The position numbers were made by a program, and so were the translations under genes. The notes below the pieces were generated by a model. That model saw only the letters and a list, made by a program, of their open reading frames with translations. It was not told the origin of the DNA and did no database searches. DNA of 64,000 bases, taken from contig OZ022500.1 in NCBI GenBank assembly GCA_963989385.1, forward strand, positions 15,824,460-15,888,459. The letters run 5' to 3'. The first letter of the stretch is position 1. The number at the start of each line of letters is the position of its first letter. The DNA comes from Ctena decussata (Eukaryota; Mollusca; Bivalvia; Lucinida; Lucinidae). This document shows positions 32,791 through 43,985 of the stretch, piece after piece.

Positions 32791-34494
32791 ATAGGGAATT
32801 TACATTCTTTTCATTAGTGTTTCAGTCATATTGTCATCTGCAGTCTACAATCAGAAAAGCTCTGCAGCCCTGCATGGGCTAAACTCAACCAAGTTTTATT
32901 TGTAGAATCCCTGCTAAAGATCAAAATGAGTAAAATAACATTGGTCATGAAACCAAAATCCAGAAGAAATAAAAATACATATAAATACAATTTGCAGGCC
33001 CGAAAATTTCTACACCTCAAGTGTAGCAGAAATATGTTTCAAATATACAGGAAATTCTCTGACAAACAGATAATGTGGAAATTTTGGTGATGAATATAAG
33101 TTCTTCAGTAAAACATTTGTAGTGGGTATTCATTAGAATCGACTCAGTGAGCCACAGTGAGGTGATTCTAATGAATTATCATAACATATGTTTATGTAGA
33201 AAACTGGAAAAAAATTATTTACCTATCACCAATTTCGCACCTTAACCATTTGTTTGGATTCTGTAGGAGAAAGTAACCGTAGCAAAAGCCAGTTTTAGGA
33301 CCAGTTTTTGGAAGTTTTCTGATATCATCAAAAACTGTTTACTTTATCTGGAGAACAGTTTTTACCAGTTCTCAATGACATCGTTGAACTGCTAAGCTCA
33401 CTTAAATATTTTGCCTAAAAAATGGGCATTATCACCGCGTTTTCACTAGAAAAAACTCATTTTGCTAAAAAAAACTGCCTTCTAACTAATAATAATACTG
33501 TTTATGCAAATTAAGTAAAAACTGGTTGTACCAGCAAAATACTGCCGAAAAACTGCTCTTTAACAGCTCAGAAAAAAAAAAAACTGAATAAAAACTTTAT
33601 CTTAACTGCCTTCCGTTTTGCTAAGGGCCAGCTATTGTGACTTGGAACATGTGCTCCTGTTCTGGAAGTACATTCTTGATTCTTGCTCAAACTGAATCGG
33701 GATACATACAGTAAATAATGAGGTAATCAATCCAAGATTTATTAAGCATATTACTGTACTGGCATAAACAATCAGTTTTCCAGAAATTTATGAGCTGCAT
33801 GTGAAACATCAGCTCCTGATGATGACCCTTGAGGAATCTGCAAAAATGTAGACCCATCTTATAGGCGAGTCTTAGCTAAAAATTGCCAAGATAGTCAACC
33901 CCTCTCCCCTCAACTATCTTATAGGTGAATCTAAGCTAAAAACTTGCCCAGAGTATCATAGTTCAACTGCTGATAGCTGAAGAATTATTGTAGCCTAGGT
34001 AGAAATTACTCGCTAAGCGGAGGTGACATGTAGCATGTGATATTTAAAGACGTTACTTTAGAAACTGATACCTGTCATCGAACTTGGGAGAATTTGAAGT
34101 AATCCACAGCATTTCTGTTTTAAAAATCAAATCAGAAAAAGTAATCAAAATAAGCTATCATTATCAAAATTATTAATAAGGAGATTTTGACAAATCAGTA
34201 ATGAAGAACACCAAAAATATAGTGTTTTCAAGACATTTAGCACAATCAGCTTTAGTATTAACGATTATACATTGCATACATGTTCCAAAACCAGCAAAAT
34301 TACATAAAAAGAGGAAATTTCATGGCTCATGGCTTTGTGAGTTTGTTATCAATCAACTTATCCAGTATGGCAGGTAGTTATGCTGGAAAGGTTTTTGCAA
34401 TATTATGGAAGTGATTGAGGTAGATCTTATCAGGGTTTCAGGAAGCGTGTTACAAAATGCACTATAAGTCTGTCAAATGATTGTTAAATAGAGA
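32791..34494. other. intergenic with an ACTG-rich inverted patch
   Basis: 33290-33620 is dense in aaaactg/cagtttt motifs in both orientations (for example gccagttttaggaccag), suggesting a decayed palindromic element. No gene seen. Confidence 0.4.
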
Positions 34495-34499
34495 ATACC

Positions 34500-34905
34500 A
34501 TGTTAGTGTCTTTGATATCAAGTTTATCAGGCGAGACCAGAAACATCGTAGGAACGGCGAGGCTTGCCGAGTCAGTCCGACCCTGATAAACTTGATATCA
34601 AAAGACACTTACATGGTTTTCCACTTATCTTGCATCATAAGAAGATTTTAAGGCATAAAGAGAGTCAAACAAATGAAAAGCAAAGTTTTGTTCCAAACTT
34701 GCTGACTTGACGTATACCTTATGATGTAAGTCGGTGACGTCATTTAACCAATCAAACATTGTTATCAGGGCAAACGTCGGTATATAGCCAATCATCTTCA
34801 GCGATATCTTCTAAAGGCATTGCCTGATAACATTCGCACATGCGCAGATCTACATTGACATGATATCACATCATGTTATCATACCCCTGTTATCAGGTGA
34901 GTTTT
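34500..34905. mobile_element. palindromic MITE with tgatatcaagtttatcag arms
   Basis: tttgatatcaagtttatcag and its inverse ctgataaacttgatatcaaa flank 34517-34601. Further ttatcaggcaa / ttgcctgataa pairs lie to the right up to 34890. Confidence 0.6.
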
Positions 34906-34924
34906 GCAGCAGATGCATAATAAA

Positions 34925-36260
34925 ACAAGAGCTGTCGCCTGACAGCATAGCTCGCCTGAATTGGTGCTTGCCCATCACTCAGCCGCTACGGTGGTGTGGA
35001 CTGCTATGCATAAAACTTCATGCAAGCATGTCCATAATGAAAACACAAAAGCTATCTCAGAAATAAGTGTTTAAATAAAATTAAAATAAAAAAAAATGAA
35101 ATGAAATTTCAAAGTCCATGAGCTTGAGGTAAAAAAACTGACGGGTAGGGGGTGGGGGTGGGGGGTGGGGGGGGGGGGGGGGGGGGGGGGGGGCTATGTG
35201 GACTGCTATGCATAAAACTTCATGCAAGCATGTCCATAATGAAAACACAAAAGCTATCTCAGAAATAAGTCTTAAAATAAAATTAAAATAAAAAGAATGA
35301 AATGAAATTTCAAAGTCCATGAGCCTGAGGTAAAAAAACTGACAGGGGGGGAGGGGGGGGGGGGCGCTAGTGTATGTATCAAAACCCTGAACCATTATCT
35401 AACATCAGCCCAAGTATTAGTATCAACTGAGTCCATCATCGTGGCACTACAGTGAAATTATGTCTTCATAAATATAAAACTTTAACCAAAATCTTTAAAA
35501 CAAAATTCTAAGTCGATGATCTTGACTTCAAGGTCACCCAGTGGGGTAAGTATAAGGTGTTTTGTAAAAACTCAAAATAAGAGTCTAACATCAGTTCAAG
35601 TATAAACCAAATCTCTGCAAAGCATTATGAATCAGTATGCAATTACAAAACTTTAAAAAAGACAAAAATTTCCTAAGTCCCTGACCTTGACATCAAGATC
35701 TCTGAGCGGGGTTGGGGTAGTACTCTGTAGATCTAACTACAGTGCAAATATAAAAAGAATTCATCTCTGGGTTCAGGAGATATGTGTCTTTAAAAAACTT
35801 TAACCAAAACATCCAATGAATAAAAAGACAATATTCTAAGTCCATGACCTTGACATCAAGGTCACAGAGGGGGGTGGGGGTAGTACTTTCGAAAACTTTA
35901 GACCAATATCTAACTTTAGTGCAAGTATCAAAGGAATCCATCCATGGGTTCAGGAGATATTGGGCTTTATAAAACTTTAACCAAAACATCCAGTCCAAAA
36001 AAACCACCAATTTTCTAAGTCCATGACCTTGACATCAAGGTCACAGAGTGGGGTGGGGGTGGTACCCTGTTAAACCTTAGACCAATATCTAGCTACAATG
36101 CAAGTATCAAAAGAATCCATCCATGGGTTAAGGAGATATAGGTCTTTAAAAAACTTTAACCAAAACATCCAATTCGAACGCCGACGCGGACGCGGACGCG
36201 GACGCGGACGCCGTGGTGACAACAATAGCTCTTCCTGAACTTTTGTTCAGGCGAGCTAAA
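34925..36260 (+). mobile_element. tandem-repeat element (HINE/pearl-like), complete
   Basis: 5' acaaga, hairpin gctgtc-gcct-gacagc, subterminal agctcgcctgaa. The 3' hairpin has proximal arm agctcttcctgaac and distal arm gttcaggcgagct, a perfect 12-bp match to the 5' subterminal repeat. It has a gacgcg run instead of GACGGAC. A ~210-bp duplication (34995-35160 and 35200-35345) carries G-runs. Confidence 0.85.
35148..35193 (+). repeat. poly-G run
   Basis: Near-continuous G interrupted by single T early on; a strong G-quadruplex candidate and a likely assembly-length uncertainty. A second shorter run lies at 35345-35364. Confidence 0.8.
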
Positions 36261-36269
36261 GAGTCCCAT

Positions 36270-36503
36270 ATGAGCCACAAGATGACAAAACCAACAATGT
36301 CGCATGTGCACCCAGCCATCTCAGATCAGCCTGGGTATCTGCCAAGTCTGATTAGAGTCTTCCCTGTCCGCATGGAGCTGGCTTGGACCATTAGCTACTC
36401 TTTAAGTGCACAGCAAAGAGTCTGATCAGACTGGGTGGATGTCCTGGCTGATCTGTCTTCACTGGGCACACATGCCACTTTGTTGGTTTTGTCATGGTTC
36501 ATA
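36270..36503. mobile_element. foldback MITE family F copy 4
   Basis: gacaaaaccaacaatgtcgc at left and gccactttgttggttttgtc at right; starts about 10 bp after the preceding element. Confidence 0.75.
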
Positions 36504-36659
36504 TGTGGTACTGGACCATGAAATGTCACACACACGCACAAAGCTTTACCCACAGTTGGGTATGTCCATTAAATCAATCAAAATCACTGAACTGTAAAAT
36601 ATTGGTACATGTAGTAACCAATAAGTAGTATAAGGTCAGTTAATATAGTGTCTTTTCCT

Positions 36660-37138
36660 GATTCTTCTCCCTCCTCTGGATCAAAGCATTGATATGTGGA
36701 TAAATTCATGTCTATGGGACACTTTCTCCTCAGAGAGACATATTGCTGGATAGGTGGATAACTTAAAATGTACGGAACACGTTTTTCCTCAGAAGCAGAC
36801 TGTTAAAAGACATATTTCTGGACAAGCAGATGACTTCAAATGTACAGGACACCTTTCTCCTTAAAAGCAGACTGTTAGAGATATATTGCTGGATAGGTGG
36901 ATGACTTCAAATGTACAGGACACTTTTCTCCTCAAAAGCAGATTGCTTAGAGACATATTGCTGGACAGGTGGATGACTTCAAATGTACTGGACACCTTTC
37001 TCCTTAAAAGCAGACTGTTAGAGAATATATTGCTGGATAGGTGGATGACTTCAAATGTACAGTACACTTTTCTCCTCAGAAGCAGATTATTTAGAGACAT
37101 ATTGCTGGGCAGGTGGATGACTTCAAAGGTACTGGACA
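36660..37138. repeat. 72-bp satellite, left block
   Basis: Units at exactly 72 bp (36888, 36960, 37032, 37104) with ttgctggataggtggatgac. 72 is a multiple of three, so both strands stay open for 92 codons. Confidence 0.85.
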
Positions 37139-37238
37139 CCTTTCTCTTTCAAGTGAGTGAGTGAGTGAACTCGGGTTTAACATCCCACCAACAACGAGGT
37201 CATATGGAGACAGGACCTTGGTTTAAAGTCTTATCTGA

Positions 37239-38741
37239 ATGACGGGGGAAGTCAGGGATCGATCTTGTGACCCCTGGATTGGTAGTTTAGCATTAGAAAA
37301 CTTTGAGACAAGTTGCCAAATATTCTGTGATATTTCCAAGGCTTTTGATCGGGTCTGGCATCGTGGTCTTCTTTTAAAAATGGAAAATTATGGAATAAGG
37401 AATGATCTTTTATTGTGGTTTAAAAGTTATTTAGAAAAAAGAAATCAAAAAGTGTGCATCAATGAATCTTTCTCGTCTTCAAGAAACATAACTGCTGGTG
37501 TACCCCAAGGCTCAGTCCTTGGGCCACTGTTGTTCTTAATATATATTAACGATATATCTGAAAACTTACAGGGATCAGCTAGGTTATTTGCTGACGATAC
37601 ATCTCTTAGTTATTCGTCGAGAAATCTTCCGAATCTGCAAGTTATTATTAATGATGATTTAAGACATCTACACGAATGGGCTTGTCGATGGTTAATTTCA
37701 TTTAATCCATCAAAAACTGAAGTTTTGCTTATTTCAAATACCTTGATTGATTATGATATGCAGTTAGTAATGGATAACTCAGTCTTGAATTACGTTGAAA
37801 CGCATAAACATTTAGGTGTTACTCTGTCCTCAAATAACAAATGGAGCAAACATGTAGAATTAATCATAAAATCAGCGTCTAAACAAGTTTCATATCTTAG
37901 AAAAGTCAAATATCAATTTTCAAAAGAAATACTATGCAAACTATATTGTATCTATATCCGGCCATTGTTAGAATACGCTAGCGAAGTATGGGATGGTTGT
38001 ACACAAACGGATGCAAATCGTCTCGAACAAGTGCAATTAATTGCTGCGCGTATTGTAACTGGCTTGCCAGTTTTTGCATCTCTTAATTCGATCTATGCCG
38101 AAACGGGTTGGGAAACTTTAGCTGAAAGGCGAAAAACTAAAAAATTAACTCTCATGTATAAAATAATAAATAATGACGCACCATCATACTTGACAGATCT
38201 TCTTCCAAATAGAATTGACGCAGTTTCGACTTATAATTTAAGGAAAAGTCAGAACTTTGAAATACCTTTCGCTAGATTATGTTCATTTGAGTCATCGTTC
38301 TTTCCGTCAACCCTTAAATTGTGGAATAACACTGATCAATCAATACGAAATTCTCTTACTCTCTCTTCGTTTAAAACAAATATTAAGAAACAATTTTCTA
38401 GGACTCATCAATTTCCATCTACTAAGGACAGACTATACGACATCATTTTAACTAGAATTCGTCATAATTGTAGTAATTTGAATGCTGATTTATTCCGAGT
38501 AAATATTTCAGCTAATTCGAATTGTTCGTGTGGCGCTGTCAATGAGAACGCTCAACATTATTTCTTTGAGTGTTTGTTATATGTAGAACAAAGAAATCCT
38601 TTATTTAGTTCCATTAATCCACTTGCAAATGTTCATTTGCATTTGATTACTAATGGAGATCCCGCATTAAATGCTGAAACTAATTCAATTATACATTCGG
38701 CTGTGTTAAAATATATCAAAGACACACATAGGTTCACATAG
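37239..38741 (+). CDS. reverse transcriptase, 5'-truncated LINE ORF2 remnant
   Basis: An intact 500-codon frame. The first 16 codons come from the host SINE; LINE sequence begins at 37287. Seen in order: FCDISKAFDRVW near 29, GVPQGSVLGPLLFLIYIND at 87-105, the catalytic FADD at 117-120, WLISFNPSKTEVL, the LEYASEVWDG region, then a C-terminal CxC-x8-H-x4-C motif at 429-445 (CSCG … HYFFEC). The motif set fits Jockey/CR1-like LINEs. It lacks endonuclease and RT motifs 0-2, so it cannot be autonomous, yet it has no stop or frameshift in 1.45 kb, indicating a recent insertion. The listed ATG is probably not a real start. Confidence 0.88.
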   Translation: MTGEVRDRSCDPWIGSLALENFETSCQIFCDISKAFDRVWHRGLLLKMENYGIRNDLLLWFKSYLEKRNQKVCINESFSSSRNITAGVPQGSVLGPLLFLIYINDISENLQGSARLFADDTSLSYSSRNLPNLQVIINDDLRHLHEWACRWLISFNPSKTEVLLISNTLIDYDMQLVMDNSVLNYVETHKHLGVTLSSNNKWSKHVELIIKSASKQVSYLRKVKYQFSKEILCKLYCIYIRPLLEYASEVWDGCTQTDANRLEQVQLIAARIVTGLPVFASLNSIYAETGWETLAERRKTKKLTLMYKIINNDAPSYLTDLLPNRIDAVSTYNLRKSQNFEIPFARLCSFESSFFPSTLKLWNNTDQSIRNSLTLSSFKTNIKKQFSRTHQFPSTKDRLYDIILTRIRHNCSNLNADLFRVNISANSNCSCGAVNENAQHYFFECLLYVEQRNPLFSSINPLANVHLHLITNGDPALNAETNSIIHSAVLKYIKDTHRFT

Positions 38742-38992
38742 TCAAGTAATAAATTGCAATTCGGAATTTGTGAGTGTCGGGGTTGGGGCGGGGCGACTGG
38801 TGCTGCTGTGGGGATAAAACAATATTATCTTTCTTTCGATGCTATGATTTAATTTGTGAACTGAACTTACTGTTGTATATGTACCACCATTCTAATGTTT
38901 GTTATCTTTGTAGGGAGAGGACTAGCTAATGTTGGTATAACTTGTGTCCAATCCCTTTGTCTATATGGTACAATAAAATATGTTTAATCTAA
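37287..38992 (+). mobile_element. 5'-truncated non-LTR retrotransposon (LINE)
   Basis: Inserted in the SINE with TSD attggtagt at 37278-37286 and 38993-39001. It holds the RT frame and a 250-bp 3' UTR ending caataaaatatgtttaatctaaa-like sequence. The endonuclease and first RT motifs are absent. Confidence 0.9.
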
Positions 38993-39035
38993 ATTGGTAG
39001 TCCAGAACTACAGCCACTCCCCTTTCTCTTTCAAG

Positions 39036-39215
39036 CAGACTATTTAGAGACATATTGCTGGATAGGTGGATGACTTAAAATGTACCAGACACCATTTTCC
39101 TTAGAAGCAAACTGTTTAGAGACATATTGCTGGAAAGGTGGATGACTTCAAATGTATGGGACACCTTTCTCCTCAGAAACAGACTGTTTAGAGACACATG
39201 GCTGTATAGTAAACA
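39036..39215. repeat. 72-bp satellite, right block
   Basis: Two to three units continuing the 36660-37138 array after the nested insertion. Confidence 0.8.
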
Positions 39216-39251
39216 CCATCTTGTTTATATGTTATGATCCAGTTATTGGTA

Positions 39252-39462
39252 TACAGTCAACTCTCAGTATCTCGAACACTGGTATCTCAAAGTGTCTTCT
39301 TATATCAAAGAATATAATTCCTACTTTGATTTACATTTCAACTCCTGTTATCTCAAAGTACTGATATCTCAAAGTAAATTTTCTGGTACCAGAAAATTTA
39401 CTTTGAGATATCAGTAGTTTGGGCTGAAGTTCAGCTTCGAGATACTGAGATTTAACTGTAGT
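39252..39462. mobile_element. MITE family M copy 1
   Basis: acagtcaactctcagtatct at left, inverse of gagatactgagatttaactgt at right; centre ggtaccagaaaatttacttt with inverse. Second copy at 60378-60590. Confidence 0.8.
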
Positions 39463-39493
39463 TTGTTGTCCCAATCCTCAGGATAACCTATAA

Positions 39494-40030
39494 TACTTAA
39501 AGGGCCAAAAATGATTGATTGATTGATTTGATGCTTAACGTCCACGGTAAACAGCTATGGTCATGTCGGGGCGGTCAGTTAACCTAACCACACTATTCCT
39601 GGGCAGGCTTAGACCTCCTAAGCGGTTAACCAGTACTAAGTGCACATACTTTCGCAAGTAACTGACAACTGCCCTTCTTGAATCAGCCGAAGGAGAAACG
39701 AAACTATGTGGCCAGACCGGGTTTGGAACCCAGGACCTCTGACTTATGAGTCAGGTGCCCTACCGATTGCGCTACACGGCCCTGCACCAAAAATGAAAAT
39801 AGTTCAATTTGTAAACAAGGTCTATCCAGATGACTCATTATTAAGGCCTTTCATAATGAGTTAAGGCCATTCATAATGAGTTAAGGTCGCTCATAAAGAG
39901 CCACCTCATCTGGATCTATGCTGTTTGCCCTCTTGTCTTTTGAATTCTCACCATGTTATAGTTAGGACGAAATTTTTTTTTTAAATTTTGCAGATACAAA
40001 TTTTGTTGTATGCTTTTATGGCACTTTAAG
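39494..40030. mobile_element. MITE family H copy interrupted by a SINE
   Basis: acttaaagggccaaaaatga at left, ttatggcactttaaggt at right; inner GGCTCATTATGAG-like palindrome degenerate with repeated aaggc-cat-tcataatgagtt. Confidence 0.7.
39515..39786 (-). mobile_element. tRNA-derived SINE with 10-bp TSD
   Basis: Flanked by ccaaaaatga at 39505-39514 and 39787-39796. The minus-strand head resembles a tRNA (gtagcgcaatcggtaggg A box, ctgactcataagtcag anticodon arm, gggttccaaaccc T arm) and the element ends in an aatcaatcaatc tail. Confidence 0.88.
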
Positions 40031-40247
40031 GTAAGCACCTCAAACTGGTGACTGACTGGTTTATCAATCTGAGTATTTTGGTATATATCAAAACAACAAA
40101 GCTGTTTCTGCATGATATGATTTTATAATTATTATTTTTTATTGGAATGGAAGACTATAGTGTATAAATATAGATCTCAAAACAATAAAATATATCAAAT
40201 TTAAGAAAATATGGCTTAGCTATGGTCTTGTTCTTAACAATATTAGC

Positions 40248-40482
40248 CGCGACACGAGAAAACCAACAATGTGGTTGTGTGCCAAGCACAGACTAAGATC
40301 AGCCTGGGCATTCGCCCAGTCTGATCAGAGTCTTTGCTGCCCGCATGGAAGTAGCTCAGACCCTTAGCTACCCCTTAAGGGCTTAGACAAGAGTCTAATT
40401 AGACTGGGTAGATGCTCAGGCTGATCTGAGTCTGGGATGGGCGCACAACCACTTTATTGGTTTTCTCGTGTCGCGGCTCATA
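40248..40482. mobile_element. foldback MITE family F copy 5
   Basis: gcgacacgagaaaaccaaca at left and its near-complement ttggttttctcgtgtcgcgg at right, with gatcagcctgggcat/atgctcaggctgatc inner arms. Confidence 0.8.
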
Positions 40483-40658
40483 TATTATCACAAATAAGGC
40501 AAGATTTGAGTGAATTTCAAGCTTACATTTTACAAGAAACACTGTGAAAAATCTAAGAATTGGAACAGGTAGGTAAAGGAGCAGTCTGATCAGGGTCTAC
40601 TGTTTTCCATTCCATCTGCATCTTTCTTGCATCAGCAATTTTTCCTCAGACTATTCTG

Positions 40659-40868
40659 TTAACCCTTAATGCGCCACAAGCAGACGACAAAATTTACGTC
40701 GGCAGAATTTCAAAAAATGTTTCGTCCAAGCGATATCATATTGAGAATTTGAACACTAGAGGGCAAACAGTGTAGATTCAGTTGAGGTGGCTCATTATGA
40801 GCCACCTCATCTGGATCTTCACTGTTTGCCAATTCAACAATTTTGTTTTTTGGCACTTTAAGAGTTAA
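40659..40868. mobile_element. MITE family H, intact
   Basis: gttaacccttaatgcgccac at left, ggcactttaagagttaa at right; centre gtggctcattatgagccac. Confidence 0.8.
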
Positions 40869-41228
40869 TATAAAGGAATTAGGTATTGCAAATAGTTTTA
40901 AATTTGTTGTACTAGCATCAAATACTTTGTTTATCCTCATATTTCACATTATGTGCTTTGAGAGAAAATAAAAGTTTATATTGTTGTTCAGATGCATTAC
41001 TGCATCTTAAAAACCGAATTGTTCCATTTTAGGACAGTTAACAGTAAGTATTTCGGATGTTCCAATTTTAGAATTTTTTACGGTAAAAAAACCCCAATAA
41101 TCTACCCATCATCTACAGTTGAAAAGATGCTGAAGGAATGGCAAACAGTAGACCCTGATCATACTTCTCCTTCAGGAGTAGACTGACCTGGGCCTGCACT
41201 GTTTGTGCAGACCTATCTGTCCAAATGT

Positions 41229-41400
41229 TTAACCCATTGCATTCTGGGTATTTTTTGTTGTCTGCTGAAATTGTCGTCTGCATCAAAAATCAAGAATATT
41301 TCGACAATATTGGTCTCATCAACTTTTGTAGAGCTGATGTATAGGCAGCAAACTGTTTGCCCAGATACCCCTGATGGGGTATTCCGAATGGAATGGGTTA
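41229..41400. mobile_element. MITE family J copy 1
   Basis: ttaacccattgcattctggg at left; inverted ggaatgggttaa-like right end. Shares ttgtcgtctgcatcaaaaat with 51114-51340 and 51447-51640. Confidence 0.7.
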
Positions 41401-41983
41401 GAATCTGTAAAATGTAAACTTGAAATTTAAATAAAACAGCAGCTGCATGATGGATTTTATTATTGTTAGTATTTTTATTTGACCTCTTAAAAGTTTAGTT
41501 CATTTTTCCACTCTGCTGGAACTTGTAACCAAATATTTTTTTTTCTTACTATTTTGACAAAAATTCTGCAAGAAATGACCATATATCCGCTCATGCAATA
41601 TGGCAATAATCGAAAACATTTTTTGGTACAGAAAGAATACAGAGCTACATGATAGATTTTTTTTCCCTCATTCATATGGAACATTTGCTATTTAATGAAC
41701 ATGTTCCTTCTTCCTATAAAAAGTTTTAATTTAGTGGAATGTCTTGAAAATGATTGGGCTTCCTCATGGTCTAATTCACTAATTATTTTCTTCCCAAAAT
41801 ACCCTTATGACCTTTCAGGCTCAAGCAAAATATTGTAGACCTTGAACAGACTGGTCAGCAGAGGAAGTGCAACAGTCTGATCAGGGCTTGTCTTGTTTGC
41901 TATTCAGTCAACAGTTTTATCTTTATTTAATACACCCTGATATGACTGACCCTCAGGTTCAAAGGGTAGTATTAATTATATTC

Positions 41984-42223
41984 AGGTTAATGGGTACTTC
42001 TATATGTCTTTCCACCATTTTTACAAAGGGAAATAACTTTTGAGACTTCCTGTCTGCTTTCCTTTACGACAATGTCCTTCAAAAACATGGTCTACTCTCA
42101 AAGAAAAGAATTTGCTCCTAAGGGAGCCAATTCTTTTGTTTAAGAGTTGATCCCGTATGTGCAGGCAGGCAAGAGTCAAAATCACAGAGTTGTTTCCCCT
42201 AATAGAGTACCCAATCATCTTAA
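41984..42223. mobile_element. MITE family G copy 7
   Basis: aggttaatgggtacttc at left, gagtacccaatcatctta at right; core aagaatttgctcctaaggga with mutated inverse. Confidence 0.75.
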
Positions 42224-42240
42224 GTAGCAGGGAGTAAATG

Positions 42241-42976
42241 AGCAGCGACACGACAAAACCAACAATGTGGTTGTGCGCCCCGCGCAGACTCAGATCAGCC
42301 TGGGCATCCGCTTAGTCTGAAAAGGCTCTTCGCTTAGTGCTTAAAGGGTAGCTAAGGGTTTAAGCTACAGTAGGTGGACAGAAGTATTCGTCACAACTTG
42401 ACGTCACCGTTTAAATCAATGCATTTCCATAATTTTTAAAAAGAATACTGTCGCAAAGATTTTAAAGATAATGTAATGAAACTTGCAGGGATAAAAAGCA
42501 AATTGAAAACAGCAATATAAAATGAAATATTAAGATTATTCTGTGTTTAGTGTAGGAGTTTCACGGGATTGAAATGAATGTAAAAGTTTTAAAATCTTGA
42601 TCCCCATTGAAGTTAATGTTAACGTCATCGAAAATTGGAAGTTTTTGTTTTCCCTTCAATTTAAACTGTTAGTACAAGAAAATAGCAAATGAATTGAATT
42701 TCTTGTTATGCTTGTTTATTGCGTAAATCATTTTTCATATACATGGTGTAAAGAGTGTGGTGATTGCTGTTATAGTTTTGCGATAATAATTTTTACAAAA
42801 TTTGTGTAAATACATTGATTTAAACGGCTACGTCACTTTGTGACAAATACTTCTGTCCACCTACTGTACCTCCATGTGGACAGCAAAGACTCTGATCAGA
42901 CTGAGCAGATGCCCAGGCTGATCTGAGTCTGCGCTGGACGCACAACCACATTGTTGGTTTTGTCATGTCGCGGCTC
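42241..42976. mobile_element. foldback MITE family F copy 6, interrupted
   Basis: cgacacgacaaaaccaacaa at left, inverse at right (ttgttggttttgtcatgtcg). Split at 42367 by a TA-flanked MITE. Confidence 0.85.
42368..42866. mobile_element. Tc1/mariner-type MITE with TA TSD
   Basis: 499 bp, TIRs about 54 bp with a handful of mismatches (cagtaggtggacagaagtat … ttaaatcaatg). Flanked by TA on both sides (42366-42367, 42867-42868). No transposase. The TA target and TIRs fit Tc1/mariner. Confidence 0.9.
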
Positions 42977-43117
42977 AAATGTATAATTTTTTGAATGTGT
43001 TACAATGCAACAATGCAGATAAAACACAGAATTAAATGACCTTAGCATGATTATTTGTATGAGAAAATCTGAAGTTTCTGTTGACAGTATATCAGTTTCT
43101 GTTGTCATTGAAAAAAT

Positions 43118-43335
43118 GGCGGAGCATGGCAAACAATGTTTGCCATGCTTCTATACTGATGATGTCATAGACCTGTTACTATAGCAACTATGGAATCACA
43201 AAATGTTGTACTTAGTACCTACGCAGAATGACGTCTTGAAGACGTCACTCTTACACTAGTATGTCGTCTTAGTTGCTATGGTAACAGATTTATGACATCA
43301 TCGGTATAGGAGCATGGCAAACATAAATGACATTT
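43118..43335. mobile_element. MITE family L copy 2
   Basis: ggagcatggcaaacaatgtt with adjacent inverse, and gttgctatggtaacagattt versus ttactatagcaactatggaa arms. Confidence 0.7.
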
Positions 43336-43559
43336 CAATATGAATTTTCCAACAGAAACATCATATTTTCTCAAACAAATAAATATTCTCAAGTCATTTA
43401 ATTCCACTTGATAAAGGATTATACTGCTATTTACTTGAAAACTATAAACTCATGCATACAAAGTATATTTAATAATCACCAGACTTCAGATATGGAATAT
43501 TTAATAGTAAATCTCAGATCAGTTTTCTTTTCTTTTTTTATGGAAGCTTGTATCTTTTT

Positions 43560-43985
43560 TTAATTTCCAGATGGGAATGGAAATTAGGGAATAACTGTCT
43601 CGAAAATTGTCATTTGGGCAGGTTAATCATCAGTTTTATGGTCGGAAATTTTGTTTTATGGTGACGCGCCAGTGAAGCGTAAAATGCAATTTGCGACCAT
43701 AAAACCGATGATTTACCTCCCCAAATGACAATTTTTAATACAGTTATCCCCATTCAAATGCACTTTTCCACATTTTCACCTTTCATAATGTACTATTTTG
43801 CTTCCATTTCAAGCGCCGTTGGCAACGTAAAACCAAACGTCAGCCAATGAGAAGGGACGTTACTTAATGACGTCGGGTTTGCGATAGTAAATCGCAGAAT
43901 ATACTGTCACAAATTTTTGACGTTATCCAATCAGACGTCATGTTATATTTGAAAGTGCATTAGAATGTAAATTTACCAGATGTTA
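43560..43985. mobile_element. palindromic MITE family K copy 1
   Basis: aaaattgtcatttgggcagg versus cctccccaaatgacaatttt; inner catcagttttatggtcg and its inverse. The outer gaatgcactttt motif recurs inverted at 43952-43970. Confidence 0.7.

Larger units (their letters stand above)
37154..39020 (-). mobile_element. tRNA-derived SINE in the satellite, split by a LINE
   Basis: Flanked by a perfect 15-bp TSD cctttctctttcaag at 37139-37153 and 39021-39035. SINE parts are 37154-37286 and 39002-39020. On the minus strand it reads a tRNA-like head (agatcgatccc B box) and ends in a cactcactca tail. Confidence 0.85.

Noticed and set aside
35081..35395. Proline-rich peptide frame
   Set aside because: Translation of poly-G runs inside a tandem-repeat element.
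39709..39786. tRNA-Met-like cloverleaf on the minus strand
   Set aside because: Acceptor and D arms are mispaired, and it sits at the head of a TSD-flanked SINE.
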